Notes: generated by a model from the sequence alone, not told the origin. 64,000 nt of DNA from Asticcacaulis sp. AC460 (GCF_000495795.1 NZ_AWGD01000031.1:124001-188000); one strand, 5' to 3'. Numbered from the stretch's first letter, positions 35,775-46,365 are shown. Numbers and translations: made by a program.

Positions 35775-36476
35775 ATGAGCCTGGCCACAGGTCATAACGA
35801 CGCCACCGTCCGCCATCTCCTGGTCGTCGACGATGACGACCGCATCCGTACCCTGCTCAAGGAATTCCTGAGCCGCCAGGGTTTCCGTGTCACAGCCGCC
35901 GCCCATGCCGACGCCGCCAAGCGCATGCTGCAGTTGCTCGACTTCGACCTGCTGATCCTGGACGTCATGATGCCGGGCGAAGACGGTTTCTCGCTGTCGA
36001 AATGGGTGCGCGCCAACTCCAACGTCCCCATCCTGATCCTGACGGCGCGCGGCCTGCCCGACGACCGCATCATGGGCCTGTCGCTGGGCGCCGACGATTA
36101 CCTGTCGAAACCCTTCGAGCCGCAGGAACTGCTGCTGCGCATCGAAGCCATCCTGCGCCGTACCGGTGTGAAACCCGCCCTGCCCAAGGCCATCACCATG
36201 GGCGCCTTCAATTTCGACCTGGAGCGGTCGGAACTGACCAAGAGCGGGACCCTGGTCCGCCTGACCGAAGCTGAGTCGCAACTCCTGCGCTACCTGGCCG
36301 AACGCGCCAATGTGCCGGTCGACAGGATGGACCTGGCCAAGGACAGCGTCGACACCACAGGCCGCGCCGTCGACGTCCAGGTGACGCGCCTGCGCCGCAA
36401 AATCGAGCAGGACCCCAAGAATCCGCGCTACCTCCAGACCGTCCGTGGCAAGGGCTATATGCTGGCCCCCGACTGA
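35775..36476 (+). CDS. OmpR-type response regulator
   Basis: 233 residues. Receiver domain with acidic DDDD (19-22), phosphoacceptor Asp63 (LLILDVMMPGEDG) and Lys112 (LSKPFEP). DNA-binding winged helix at 130-233 (LTEAESQLLRYLAERANVPVDRMDL, VDVQVTRLRRKIEQDPKNPRYLQTVRGKGYML). Followed directly by its kinase; the stop is one base from the kinase ATG. Confidence 0.95.
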   Translation: MSLATGHNDATVRHLLVVDDDDRIRTLLKEFLSRQGFRVTAAAHADAAKRMLQLLDFDLLILDVMMPGEDGFSLSKWVRANSNVPILILTARGLPDDRIMGLSLGADDYLSKPFEPQELLLRIEAILRRTGVKPALPKAITMGAFNFDLERSELTKSGTLVRLTEAESQLLRYLAERANVPVDRMDLAKDSVDTTGRAVDVQVTRLRRKIEQDPKNPRYLQTVRGKGYMLAPD

Positions 36477-36477
36477 G

Positions 36478-37833
36478 ATGCGCCTGCCCAAGCTTCGTCT
36501 TCTCCCCAAGGTCTTCAAACGCAATTTCCCGCGTACGCTTATGGCGCGGGTGTTGCTGATCATCGTCCTGCCCATCGCCATCATGCAGGTCCTGATCACC
36601 TGGGTCTTTTTCGACCTGCACTGGGAAACCGTCACCGAGCGCTTGTCCGAAGGCCTGGCCGGCGACATCGCCTGGGCCGTGCGGGCCTACGAGGAAGAGC
36701 CCACCGACGCCAACCTCGCCAAGATCAAATCCCATGCCGACGAGATGCAGTTGTCCATCACCCTGAAAAAGGGTGATGGCCTGCCCGAAGCCCTGCGCCC
36801 GGCCATCTTCGTCGCCCTGGACCGCACGATCGATCGCGCCCTGAACGAGCGCCTGGATGATCCCTACTGGTTCGACGCCACCCGCTATCCCGGCTTTGTC
36901 GACATCCGCGTCCAGGTCGAGGGTGGCGTCCTGCGCTTCATCGCGCCCAAGGAACGCGCCTTCGCCACCACCGGCTATATCTTCATCTTCTGGGTATTGG
37001 GGGCAACCTGGTTGCTAACCACGGTGGCCATGCTGTTCATCCGCAACCAGGTCCGCGCCATCGAACGCCTGTCCGAAGCCGCCGAGAAGTTCGGCCGCGG
37101 CGAAGACGACCCCAATTTCAAGCCCTACGGCGCCAAGGAGGTCCGGGCCGCCGCCGAGGCCTTCCAGAAGATGAAGGCGCGCATCCAGCGCCAGATCGAA
37201 CAGCGCACCACCCTGCTGGCTTCGGTCAGCCACGACCTGCGCACGCCCCTGACCCGCCTCAAGCTGGAACTGGCCATGGCCGAGCAGGACGAGGCCAATG
37301 GACGGATGAAGCAGGACGTGTCGGAAATGGCCTATATGATTGACGAGTACCTGGCCTTCGCCCGTGGCGAGATGGCCGAGGACCGCGACATGGTCTCGGT
37401 GTCGGCCCTGATGGAGACTATCACTGGCAATATCAAACGCGCCGGGCATGCCCTGAAGACAAACTATCTTGACAAGGATCTGCGCATCGTCGTTCGCGAA
37501 ATGGCCATCCAGCGCGCGGTCACCAACCTGATCCTCAACGGCTTTCACTACGGTAAAAGCGTCGCCTTTTCCGCCGAAATTGCCGATGAGGATGGCAAGC
37601 GTATGCTGCACCTGGTCGTGGATGACGACGGGCCGGGCATCGCGCCTGACCGGCGCGAAGATGCGTTCAAGCCGTTCAACCGCCTGGACGACTCGCGCAA
37701 CCAGAACATTCAGGGCGTCGGGCTGGGGCTGGCGATCGCCCGCGACATCGTTCGCGGCCACGGTGGCGACCTGACTTTGGATACCAGCCGGATGGGCGGC
37801 CTGCGCGCCGTCGTCGCCCTGCCGCTGGAATAG
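36478..37833 (+). CDS. EnvZ-like sensor histidine kinase
   Basis: 451 residues. Two membrane helices (about 22-44, 165-188) enclosing a periplasmic sensor of about 120 residues, then HAMP (190-240), HisKA with phosphoacceptor His252 (LLASVSHDLRTPLTRLKLE), and a HATPase_c domain (NLILNGFHYGKS; DDDGPGIAPDRREDAFKPF; GLGLAIARDIVRGHGGDL). Partner of the regulator at 35775. The stimulus is not known. The next gene downstream is a phytase, 69 bases later, which raises but does not prove a link to phosphate or phytate. Confidence 0.94.
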   Translation: MRLPKLRLLPKVFKRNFPRTLMARVLLIIVLPIAIMQVLITWVFFDLHWETVTERLSEGLAGDIAWAVRAYEEEPTDANLAKIKSHADEMQLSITLKKGDGLPEALRPAIFVALDRTIDRALNERLDDPYWFDATRYPGFVDIRVQVEGGVLRFIAPKERAFATTGYIFIFWVLGATWLLTTVAMLFIRNQVRAIERLSEAAEKFGRGEDDPNFKPYGAKEVRAAAEAFQKMKARIQRQIEQRTTLLASVSHDLRTPLTRLKLELAMAEQDEANGRMKQDVSEMAYMIDEYLAFARGEMAEDRDMVSVSALMETITGNIKRAGHALKTNYLDKDLRIVVREMAIQRAVTNLILNGFHYGKSVAFSAEIADEDGKRMLHLVVDDDGPGIAPDRREDAFKPFNRLDDSRNQNIQGVGLGLAIARDIVRGHGGDLTLDTSRMGGLRAVVALPLE

Positions 37834-37902
37834 ACAAAAAATGCCGTGCATTGGGCGTAAATCTTGCTATTAGCCTGCTGAAAGCAATAGACGGGACAGA
37901 CG

Positions 37903-39015
37903 ATGCGATTCAAGAACATTTATGACAGATTTGCGACAGTCTCCGCCGTCGCCATTACTGCAACACTTCTGTCCGCCTGCGTGACGTTACATCCGGAGCT
38001 GACATCGGACTCGCTACTTGTCGCCAACGGCACGGGCACACCTGTACTGGCTTCGGGTGAAACCGTCGCTGTCGGGACCGCTGGCCTGGATGCCGCCGAC
38101 GATCCGGAAATCTGGGTCGATCCGATGGACAAGTCCCGCGCCCTGATCCTGGGCACCGACAAGAAGGCCGGCCTGTACGCCTATAATCTGGACGGCACGG
38201 TGCGCGATTTCGTACCGCACGGCCCGCTCAACAATGTCGATTTGCGCACCGTCTATGGTGAAAGCGGTTCCTTTACGCTGATCGCGGCGTCCGACCGGGC
38301 GAAGAACGGCGCCGCCCTGTTCACCCTGACCGACGACCTGAAGCTCAAGCCCTCGGGTTTCCTGCCTATGGCGACCTCGGAAGCCTACGGCCTGTGCATG
38401 GGCACGACGGCGGACGGCATTACAGTCATCATCATCGGCAAGAATGGCGATGTCGTTCAGGCCGTTTATGGCGAAACCGAAGCCGGACCGTCTGGCGAGA
38501 TTGTCCGCCGTTTCGACGTGGGCAGCCAGGCCGAGGGCTGCGTCGTCGATGACCGCACCGGCGCGCTGTACATCGCCGAAGAGGCCAAGGGTATCTGGCG
38601 CTACAGTGTCGAACCGGGCACGGGTGCGACGCGTGTTCTGCTGCAGGGCGCGCCGTCCGATATCCTGGCGCCTGATGTCGAAGGCCTGGCCCTGCTGGTC
38701 GATGAAGATTCGGGCCTGAGCTATCTGATCGCCTCGTCCCAGGGCGACAGCGCCTTTGCCGTCTGGCAGGTGGCGGGCGAAACAGCTACCTACAAGGGCC
38801 GGTTCTCGGTGTTTCCGGGCAATGGCTTCGATGCCGTGACGGGCACGGACGGCGTGGCGGCCCTGGGCGGCCAGGTCGGGCCGTACGCTGAGGGTGTCGT
38901 GGTGATGCAGGACGATTCCGACATGGACGGCGAAGCGCCCACCGGCGCCCGCGCCCGTCAGAACTTCAAGATCGTGTCATGGACTGAGGTCAAAAAGGCC
39001 TTGAAGGTTCAGTAA
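37903..39015 (+). CDS. Beta-propeller phytase, lipoprotein
   Basis: 370 residues. Lipobox LLSAC (Cys26). Family blocks are DAADDPEIWVDPMDKSRALILGTDKKAGLYAYNLDG, NNVDLR, and RTGALYIAEEAKGIWRY, with the Asp-rich calcium-binding positions of the 3-phytase (BPP) fold. It would release phosphate from myo-inositol hexakisphosphate at the cell envelope, needing calcium. Standalone after the two-component pair. Confidence 0.9.
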   Translation: MRFKNIYDRFATVSAVAITATLLSACVTLHPELTSDSLLVANGTGTPVLASGETVAVGTAGLDAADDPEIWVDPMDKSRALILGTDKKAGLYAYNLDGTVRDFVPHGPLNNVDLRTVYGESGSFTLIAASDRAKNGAALFTLTDDLKLKPSGFLPMATSEAYGLCMGTTADGITVIIIGKNGDVVQAVYGETEAGPSGEIVRRFDVGSQAEGCVVDDRTGALYIAEEAKGIWRYSVEPGTGATRVLLQGAPSDILAPDVEGLALLVDEDSGLSYLIASSQGDSAFAVWQVAGETATYKGRFSVFPGNGFDAVTGTDGVAALGGQVGPYAEGVVVMQDDSDMDGEAPTGARARQNFKIVSWTEVKKALKVQ

Positions 39016-39056
39016 AAGCCTCCGGCGGGCAGGCTCTTGGACCCTGCACCCGAAAC

Positions 39057-39866
39057 CTAACCCAGTTCCTTCGACCGCTTATGCGCCGCCTGGACCGCCG
39101 CCAACACCAGTTCGTCCAGGCCGGAACCTTCGGCGCACAAAACCTTCAGAGCCGCTTCGGTCGTGCCCCCAGGAGAGGCCACCTTACGAATCAGGTCGTC
39201 AGGCTCTTCGCCCGTCTGATCCAGCAGTCGCGCTGCCGAAATCAGCGTCCCACGCGCCAGGTCCCGCGCATGCATCCGCGACAGGCCCGTCTCGCGGCCG
39301 GCCTTTTCCAACGCCCGCACAAAAGCATAGACATAGGCCGGGCCCGAGCCCGATACCGCGGTTGCCGAATCCATCAGGCCTTCGTCGCTCAGGATCACCG
39401 TCGTCGCCATCGGTCCGAACAGGCCCTTCGCAGCGGCAAGGCCTTGTTCCGTAGCGGAAAAGATCGACGCCACGCCCTTGCCCGTCGCCACGCCGGTCGT
39501 CGGCATGACCCGCGCCACCGCATGGCCGGCAAAGGCCTGCTCCAGGCTGGCCGTCTGCACCCCGGCCATGACCGAGATAAGCACCGTATCCGGCCCCAGA
39601 TTACCACCGAGAAGCTCCGCCACCGCGTGCCAGCCCTGGGGCTTGACCGCCAGGATCACCGTCTTCGCCGCGCTCCACGTCTCGGGGGACGGATTGAGCT
39701 GAGCGCCGTCGGCAGCATAGGCCTTGGCCTCGTCACCCGGCTTCAGGTCAACGATCATCAGGTCCGACGGCGCGGCATGGCCCGCGATACGGATACCCTT
39801 CAGGATAGACGACCCCAGCGCTCCGGCGCCGATCAGCAGGACCGGCTTCGGCAGAACATCAACCAT
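39057..39866 (-). CDS. proC: Pyrroline-5-carboxylate reductase
   Basis: 269 residues, full length. Rossmann motif LLIGAGALGSSILKG (9-23) and the C-terminal block MDSATAVSGSGPAYVYAFVRALEKAG and KVASPGGTTEAALKVL are diagnostic. It makes the last step of proline synthesis using NADPH. The start overlaps the YbjN stop codon (TAATG), indicating one transcript. Confidence 0.95.
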   Translation of the reverse strand: MVDVLPKPVLLIGAGALGSSILKGIRIAGHAAPSDLMIVDLKPGDEAKAYAADGAQLNPSPETWSAAKTVILAVKPQGWHAVAELLGGNLGPDTVLISVMAGVQTASLEQAFAGHAVARVMPTTGVATGKGVASIFSATEQGLAAAKGLFGPMATTVILSDEGLMDSATAVSGSGPAYVYAFVRALEKAGRETGLSRMHARDLARGTLISAARLLDQTGEEPDDLIRKVASPGGTTEAALKVLCAEGSGLDELVLAAVQAAHKRSKELG

Positions 39867-40414
39867 TACGCTTCACCTTGCGTCTCGAACAAACAGGCGG
39901 CAAAGGCATCACGCGCCGTCAGCGCGCCCTTGAACCAGAAATCGAACGCCGGATAGAAGCGGTCAACCGCTTCGGCGGCGCTGTTGATCATGTGGGCGCT
40001 GGCCACCACCGACGCCCGCTCCAGCGGATTGACCGCCTGGGTATGACGGAACACCACGTCGTACAGTCCAAAGCCTGCTACGCCGCCTTCCGGATCGCGG
40101 AAAGCCTCGAAATGGCCGAACCAGACATGCTGATTGACCAGGCACAGCAATTCATACAGGCCCGGCAACCGGTCTTCGGTCAACGCCTTGCCTGCGCCCG
40201 ATTCGACATCCAGCGAGCAGCACAGCTGCAGGCATTCGCCCTCCGGCCGCCACGAGAACCACATCTCATAGGTCCGCCAGTCGCCGCTCAGAGCAAAGCC
40301 CAGGTCCCCCTCGGGCGTGCGCTCAAATTCCAGCCCTTCCTCGGTAAGGATGGATTCCACCACATCGAGCGGATCGAAGGTCGCGTCGCTGTCGTAGGTC
40401 TGCGGCGTGGTCAT
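39866..40414 (-). CDS. YbjN domain-containing protein
   Basis: 182 residues. The fold is recognised from FDPLDVVESILTEEGLEFERTPEGDLGFALSGDWRTYEMWFSW and the later GLYELLCLVNQHVWFGHFEA. YbjN proteins of unclear function often sit beside proC in alphaproteobacteria. No signal peptide. First gene of a YbjN-proC pair, 24 bases after ubiK on the same strand. Confidence 0.88.
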   Translation of the reverse strand: MTTPQTYDSDATFDPLDVVESILTEEGLEFERTPEGDLGFALSGDWRTYEMWFSWRPEGECLQLCCSLDVESGAGKALTEDRLPGLYELLCLVNQHVWFGHFEAFRDPEGGVAGFGLYDVVFRHTQAVNPLERASVVASAHMINSAAEAVDRFYPAFDFWFKGALTARDAFAACLFETQGEA

Positions 40415-40438
40415 GGGTACCCCTGAAATCCTTGTGTT

Positions 40439-40735
40439 CTAGTCGACCGGCAGGTCGACGTCGGGCTTCACGCCCTTGCCCTTCGGCTTAATAGAAGTTT
40501 CAGTCGCGCTAACGCTTCGCTCCTTGAGCAATGCCGCGACCTGAGCTTTCAAATCAGCGATTTCCGCTTTCAACGCCTCGAGTTCGTCGCGGCGGACCAG
40601 ATCCATATCGGCAACAAAACGGTCGGCCTGGGAACGGAAGGCCGTCTTGGCCTCTTCACCGGCTGCCTGGGCCAGGGACATGGCCGAGGTGGTCATCTTG
40701 GCCAGTTCGTCGAGGAACGGATTTTGGCTTTGCAT
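40439..40735 (-). CDS. ubiK: UbiK-type accessory factor (BMFP domain)
   Basis: 98 residues. Starts MQSQNPFLDELAKMTTSAMSLAQAAGEE and contains the coiled-coil RRDELEALKAEIADLKAQVAALLKE (about 54-78), the pattern of UbiK, which supports the aerobic ubiquinone biosynthesis complex. GGAGG precedes ATG 40735. The longer frame to 40849 has no support. It converges with no partner but is divergent from lgt. Confidence 0.85.
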   Translation of the reverse strand: MQSQNPFLDELAKMTTSAMSLAQAAGEEAKTAFRSQADRFVADMDLVRRDELEALKAEIADLKAQVAALLKERSVSATETSIKPKGKGVKPDVDLPVD

Positions 40736-40895
40736 GGCGAGGGGCCTCCAGAAAATGCTGATGCATTCAATATAGAGGCTTCTCCCTCGGTCGACAAAGT
40801 TTTTCCATGATTCTAAGCCCTTTGTCTCTCTTTTGTGGCGACTTGTCACAGGTTAGTGCTAAACAGCCGCCACGCAATTTGGGGAGACGTGCCTA

Positions 40896-41750
40896 ATGAC
40901 CCTGCCGGATATCAATCCCGTCCTGTTTCAGCTTGGACCGGTCGCCATCCGCTGGTACGCCCTTGCCTATATTGCCGGGATCGTCCTGGGGTGGCTGTAT
41001 CTGGGCCGTCTCATACGCCAGGAAAACCTGTGGGCGCCGCGCACCGCCCCCGTCAATTCCGACCAGCTCGACGACCTGGTCGTGTGGATGACCCTGGGCG
41101 TTATACTGGGCGGCCGGATCGGCTTCCTGCTGTTCTACGACATGAAAATCCTGTGGAGCCATCCTCTCGATGCCTTCAAGATCTGGGAAGGCGGCATGTC
41201 CTTCCATGGCGGGTTTATCGGCGTGGTGGCGGCGACGCTTCTGTACAGTTACGTCAAGAAGTTCACCCTGCCGCAGACCCTCAATCTGGGCGACCTGCTG
41301 GCGTGCGCCGCGCCGATCGGCCTGTTTTTCGGCCGTATTGCCAACTTCATCAATGGCGAGCTGTGGGGCCGCGAAACGTCATCTCCCTTCGGGATGATCT
41401 TCTGCAACACCTACACCTGCAGCGGCGGGATCACGCCGCGTCACCCCAGCCAGCTTTATGAGGCCGCCACGGAAGGCCTGATCCTGTTCGCCGTCGCCTG
41501 GTACCTGGCCCATGTCCGCAAGGAATTCAAACGCCCGGGCCTGATCGCCGGTGTGTTTATCGCCGGCTACGGCATCTTCCGCATCCTGATCGAAAACGTA
41601 CGCGAGCCGGATGAGCAGATGTGGGACTTCTTCAAGGCCGTCATCACCATGGGCCAGACCCTGTCCATCCTGATGGTCATCGCCGGCGCGGCCTTTATCT
41701 GGAATGCCGTGCGCAAGGATAACCCAAATCCCGCCAAAAATGTCGCTTAA
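40896..41750 (+). CDS. lgt: Prolipoprotein diacylglyceryl transferase
   Basis: 284 residues, seven membrane helices. Key blocks are LGPVAIRWYALAYIAGIVLGW, the HGG motif WEGGMSFHGGFIGV, and GRIANFINGELWGRE. Transfers diacylglycerol from phosphatidylglycerol to the lipobox Cys of prolipoproteins. Consistent with the many lipoproteins found in the window. Overlaps the start of the methyltransferase gene by 11 bases. Confidence 0.97.
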   Translation: MTLPDINPVLFQLGPVAIRWYALAYIAGIVLGWLYLGRLIRQENLWAPRTAPVNSDQLDDLVVWMTLGVILGGRIGFLLFYDMKILWSHPLDAFKIWEGGMSFHGGFIGVVAATLLYSYVKKFTLPQTLNLGDLLACAAPIGLFFGRIANFINGELWGRETSSPFGMIFCNTYTCSGGITPRHPSQLYEAATEGLILFAVAWYLAHVRKEFKRPGLIAGVFIAGYGIFRILIENVREPDEQMWDFFKAVITMGQTLSILMVIAGAAFIWNAVRKDNPNPAKNVA

Positions 41751-42786
41751 GCAGCGCCTGATCGAACAGATCACCCTGGAAGGCCCGATGAATGTGGCCG
41801 ACTATATGGCGCGCTGCCTGCTGGACCCGATCGACGGCTACTATACCCGCCACGTCCGTATCGGCGCCGATGGCGACTTCCTGACCGCGCCGATGGTGTC
41901 CCAGATGTTCGGCGAGATGATCGGCGTCTGGGTGGCGCAGATGTGGCAGGCCCTGGGGGCTCCCGCAGAGTTTCGCCTCGTCGAGATCGGCGGCGGCGAC
42001 GGCACCCTGATGTCGGACATCGTGCGCGTGGCGAAGCGCGTGCCGGGCCTGTTCGACGCCGCGCGGGTGATGATGGTCGAGCCGTCGCCGCGCCTGCGCG
42101 CCCTGCAGGGCCAAACCCTGGCGGGTGTCGTCTTCGTGCCCGATGTGAATGCCGTCCCGACCGAACTGCCGGTGATTGTCATCGCCAACGAGGTGCTGGA
42201 TTGCCTGCCGGCCCGGCAGTTCGTCCGCACCGAAGACGGCTGGGCGGAACGCTGCGTCGGCGTGGTCGACGATGACCTCGCTTTTGGACTGACCCCCACA
42301 GAGTACAAACCTGCCATCGACGCCGCCCCCGGACAGATTGTAGAGGTTTCGGCCGCGCAACAGCATTTCGCCGCCCAGTTGGGCGCTCTGCTGAAAGCGG
42401 CCACCGGCGCCGCCCTGCTGATTGACTACGGCCGTGATCAGGCGGAAGCCGGTGACACGCTTCAGGCGTTGTACAACCACCACAACACCGACCCGCTGAC
42501 CGCGCCGGGCGAGCATGACCTGACGGTCTGGGCGGATTTTCCCGCGGCCACTGACGTTGGAAAAACATTTGTAAAACTTAGTAAAATCAAAACGCAATCC
42601 GAATTTTTGCATAGGCTCGGCATCTTGTCTCGTCGCGAAGCCTTGCAGGCAGCTCACCCCTCCCACGCCGAAAAACTGCGGCGGCAATACGACCGTTTGA
42701 CCGCACCTGACCAGATGGGCACGTTGTTCAAGGTAATTGGCATGGCCTGGCCGGCCGCCCTGCCCCTTTTCGCGCTTGAAGACTGA
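41740..42786 (+). CDS. MidA/NDUFAF7-like SAM-dependent methyltransferase
   Basis: 348 residues. The N-terminus TLEGPMNVADYMARCLLDPIDGYYTR and the SAM-binding motif RLVEIGGGDGTLMSDIVRVAK match the MidA/NDUFAF7 family (PF02636), which methylates an arginine of a complex I subunit in mitochondria; the bacterial target is not known. The start at 41740 overlaps the lgt 3' end; pgeF follows 24 bases later. Confidence 0.88.
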   Translation: MSLKQRLIEQITLEGPMNVADYMARCLLDPIDGYYTRHVRIGADGDFLTAPMVSQMFGEMIGVWVAQMWQALGAPAEFRLVEIGGGDGTLMSDIVRVAKRVPGLFDAARVMMVEPSPRLRALQGQTLAGVVFVPDVNAVPTELPVIVIANEVLDCLPARQFVRTEDGWAERCVGVVDDDLAFGLTPTEYKPAIDAAPGQIVEVSAAQQHFAAQLGALLKAATGAALLIDYGRDQAEAGDTLQALYNHHNTDPLTAPGEHDLTVWADFPAATDVGKTFVKLSKIKTQSEFLHRLGILSRREALQAAHPSHAEKLRRQYDRLTAPDQMGTLFKVIGMAWPAALPLFALED

Positions 42787-42810
42787 CCGTCTGGGGTCTA
42801 CATCGCCGCC

Positions 42811-43590
42811 ATGGCCGCACTTCCTCCCCGCATCCTGCACCCGCTGCTTGACCTTCCCGGCATCCAGCATGGCTTTTTTACCCGCCAGGGCGGGGCGTCG
42901 TCCGGCGTCTATGACTCGCTGAACATAGGCCTGGGTTCGAAGGACGATCCCGCCCTGGTTCAGGAAAACCGCCGCCGCGTTGCCGCCGCCTTCGATCGAC
43001 CGGCCGACCACCTGCTCAGCCTTTATCAGATCCACTCCGCCACGGCGCTCGACGTCTCCGGTCCGTGGACGACCGACCGCCCCGAAGCCGACGGCCTGGT
43101 TACCACCACCCCCGGCCTGATCCTGTCGGCCCTGTCGGCCGACTGCGCCCCGCTGCTGTTCGCCGATCCCGATAGTCGCGTCGTCGGATCGTGCCACGCA
43201 GGCTGGAAAGGCGCGCTTTACGGTATGATCGAGGCTACGCTCGACCTGATGCAGGCCAAGGGCGCCGATCTGGCGAACATCCGCTGCGTCATTGGCCCCT
43301 GTATCGCGCAGGCGTCATACGAGGTCGGGGCCGACTATGCCGGGATTTTTGCCGACCACGATCCCGACAGCCCGCCCTATTTTGTGGCAGGGGCTACGGC
43401 TGACAAGCGCATGTTCGACCTCCCAGGCTATTGCCTGATGCGGCTGAAACGCGCCGGCGTGACGCAATGCGCCGCCACCGGCCACGACACGTGCGCCGAT
43501 GAAGCCCTGTTCTTTTCCAACCGGCGCAATTTCAAGCGGCAGTTGCCGGACTATGGTCGCCTGATCTCGGCCATCATGCTCAGAGCATAA
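42811..43590 (+). CDS. pgeF: Peptidoglycan editing factor (multicopper-oxidase-like fold)
   Basis: 259 residues. LLSLYQIHSATALDV, SADCAPLLFADP, VGSCHAGWKGALYGMIEAT and CVIGPCIAQASYEVG are the Cu/Zn-binding blocks of the YfiH/PgeF family. It removes misplaced L-serine during peptidoglycan synthesis. Cotranscribed with lgt and midA-like. Confidence 0.94.
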   Translation: MAALPPRILHPLLDLPGIQHGFFTRQGGASSGVYDSLNIGLGSKDDPALVQENRRRVAAAFDRPADHLLSLYQIHSATALDVSGPWTTDRPEADGLVTTTPGLILSALSADCAPLLFADPDSRVVGSCHAGWKGALYGMIEATLDLMQAKGADLANIRCVIGPCIAQASYEVGADYAGIFADHDPDSPPYFVAGATADKRMFDLPGYCLMRLKRAGVTQCAATGHDTCADEALFFSNRRNFKRQLPDYGRLISAIMLRA

Positions 43591-43672
43591 AATTACATAA
43601 TTGCGACGTTTCGCCCTTGAACCCTGTCGAACCCCTGCTAAAAGCCGCGCAAGTTATTAACGGGACATCGCC

Positions 43673-44608
<936 letters not shown>

Positions 44609-44926
44609 AAAAACGACAGAATCGCCATCAAAACTTTTTGATCACCTGCCGATAAAGAAGCCATAAATATCGCGGGTGCGGTAAGCTTTTGTCTTTCCAC
44701 GATTTTGTAGTGCACGCTTCCGGCGAGGCGTCGCAGTTTGGCGACTTTGCGGCCACAATTTGGGCAAATTTTTTATCGATCACTTATGGCCAAGGCGTTC
44801 GCCTTGTGATGTAAAGACTTTGACGTCGGCGGGCGTCACGTTTCACAACAAAATCAGCATATTCTCCGAAGACGCGATGATCTCTGGACGCGCCTTCGGC
44901 ACCTCGGGTAAAAAAGGGAGTAGCGT
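44609..44926 (+). promoter_or_regulatory. Upstream region of unknown lipoprotein gene
   Basis: 318 bases with no credible gene. It holds a perfect palindrome CAAGGCG-TT-CGCCTTG (44791-44806), an AT-rich ATCAAAA-CT-TTTTGAT (44627-44642) just after prs that may end that gene, and TGACG/CGTCA arms near 44820-44838. The ribosome site GGGAG sits 8 bases before ATG 44927. Regulator unknown. Confidence 0.4.
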
Positions 44927-46216
44927 ATGAAAATGGCAGTTGCGAAGGGCTCTGGCCTCAGCCTGGTTGCCCTCACTGTCGCCTTGGTTCTGGCCGGCTG
45001 CGCCACCGATGCGCCGCCACCACCGCCACCTCCCCCGGCCCCCGCCCCGGCCGGTCCTCCGGTTGCCTTGGCGACCCAGGTTTCCGACGCCGCCGCGGTC
45101 TATGTCGACTACATCACCACGGCGCGCAACATGCGGGCCAATTTCAGCGATGCTCAGGTCGTCCAGACCAAGCTCCAGGAAGGTGCGACCTACCAGCCGG
45201 ACCAGCTGGCACGTGGCGTCGTCGCCTATGCCGCCATCGTCGCCATGCAGGAGCCCAGCTTCCGCTCGTCCCTGCGCGCCTACGCCGCCGATGAAACGGC
45301 GCGTGCAGAGCTGGTACGCAGGCTGACCTCCGACTACAATTACGCCGCCAGCCTGCCGTCAGCCGATATCGCCGCCCGCCGCGTCATCCTGGCACTGAGC
45401 TCGGACGGCCAGTCGGTCTACAATTCCGGCGCCGGCGTCAAACGCGCCGCCTATGACGTTCAACGCCAGAAGTGGTCCAAGGAAAAGGTCGCCGACCGCG
45501 ATGGCCGCCTGGCCCAGACCAAGCAAAATTCGGTCGCCCTGCGCAGCGTCCACAGCGACGAAAGCTCCCGCCTGCTGGCCGCCGCCCTGACCGGCACCGG
45601 CCTGACCACCCAGGCGACGACCGGTCAGTCGACTGGTGGCTATGTCATCCAGGGCGATGGCGTCACCTTCACACCCGAGACCGAGACGGCCGCCACCACG
45701 ACGGACGATCAAAGCGCCGTCACCGTGCCGGCGACCAAGAAATTGGCTAGCGCGCCGGCGGCGACCGACTCAGCGGTGCCGGCAGCGACCTTCGCCTCGA
45801 CGACCAATGTCTTCGACCGCCCGGACCTGTTCAACACGCCCTATACCGGCGCCGTCAACCGCGCCCTGACCATCGCCGCCCTGGCCATATTGGGCGAAGC
45901 CGGCGACAGCCGCACCGAATACCTCAACTACCTGCTGGATGAGGTCGAGGGCGAACGCTGCTTCGACATGAGCAAGCTGAACCTGTATCAGTGCCTGGCT
46001 GTGGCGACGCCGCATTTCGAGGACGTCTTCTGCCTGGGTCAGCACGTGCTGATGGATACCGGCCAGTGCCTGGGCAAGATGTCGAGCAATGCGCTCAGCT
46101 TTGAGCCGGCCAAGATCGCTGCGACCTACGCCACCGCCGAGCCCTATATCAAGCCGGCTCCGGTCAAGAAGCCGGCCAAGAAGAAGGCGACCGGCAAGCA
46201 CAAGAAGCGCAGATAA
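44927..46216 (+). CDS. Lipoprotein of unknown function, proline-rich linker
   Basis: 429 residues. Lipobox LAGC (Cys25), then a run of proline and alanine (Pro-rich 29-45), an alpha-helical domain (YVDYITTARNMRANFSDAQVVQTKL; GVKRAAYDVQRQKWSKEKVADRDGRLAQTK), a low-complexity Thr/Ala stretch, and a C-terminal part with four cysteines (GERCFDMSKLNLYQCLAVATPHFEDVFC...TGQC), then a strongly basic Lys-rich tail (PAKKKATGKHKKRR). The basic tail could bind peptidoglycan or nucleic acid. No family recognised. Confidence 0.78.
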   Translation: MKMAVAKGSGLSLVALTVALVLAGCATDAPPPPPPPPAPAPAGPPVALATQVSDAAAVYVDYITTARNMRANFSDAQVVQTKLQEGATYQPDQLARGVVAYAAIVAMQEPSFRSSLRAYAADETARAELVRRLTSDYNYAASLPSADIAARRVILALSSDGQSVYNSGAGVKRAAYDVQRQKWSKEKVADRDGRLAQTKQNSVALRSVHSDESSRLLAAALTGTGLTTQATTGQSTGGYVIQGDGVTFTPETETAATTTDDQSAVTVPATKKLASAPAATDSAVPAATFASTTNVFDRPDLFNTPYTGAVNRALTIAALAILGEAGDSRTEYLNYLLDEVEGERCFDMSKLNLYQCLAVATPHFEDVFCLGQHVLMDTGQCLGKMSSNALSFEPAKIAATYATAEPYIKPAPVKKPAKKKATGKHKKRR

Positions 46217-46365
46217 GGGAATCCCGCGAAGCTGCGGCCGTATGCATTTTCCCGGTTTTGCCGGTTGCATACGGCAGCGGCTTCGTGTATCACCCGCGCT
46301 CTTAAAAGTTTCCCTGCCGTGCCCAGGATGGATGCGCGGCCTTTTTATGTTCGAGGAAGAGGCTG

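Noticed and set aside
41695-43197. Long minus-strand frame of 500 codons
   Set aside because: It is antisense to the midA-like and pgeF genes and has an Arg/Gly/Gln-rich composition without motifs.
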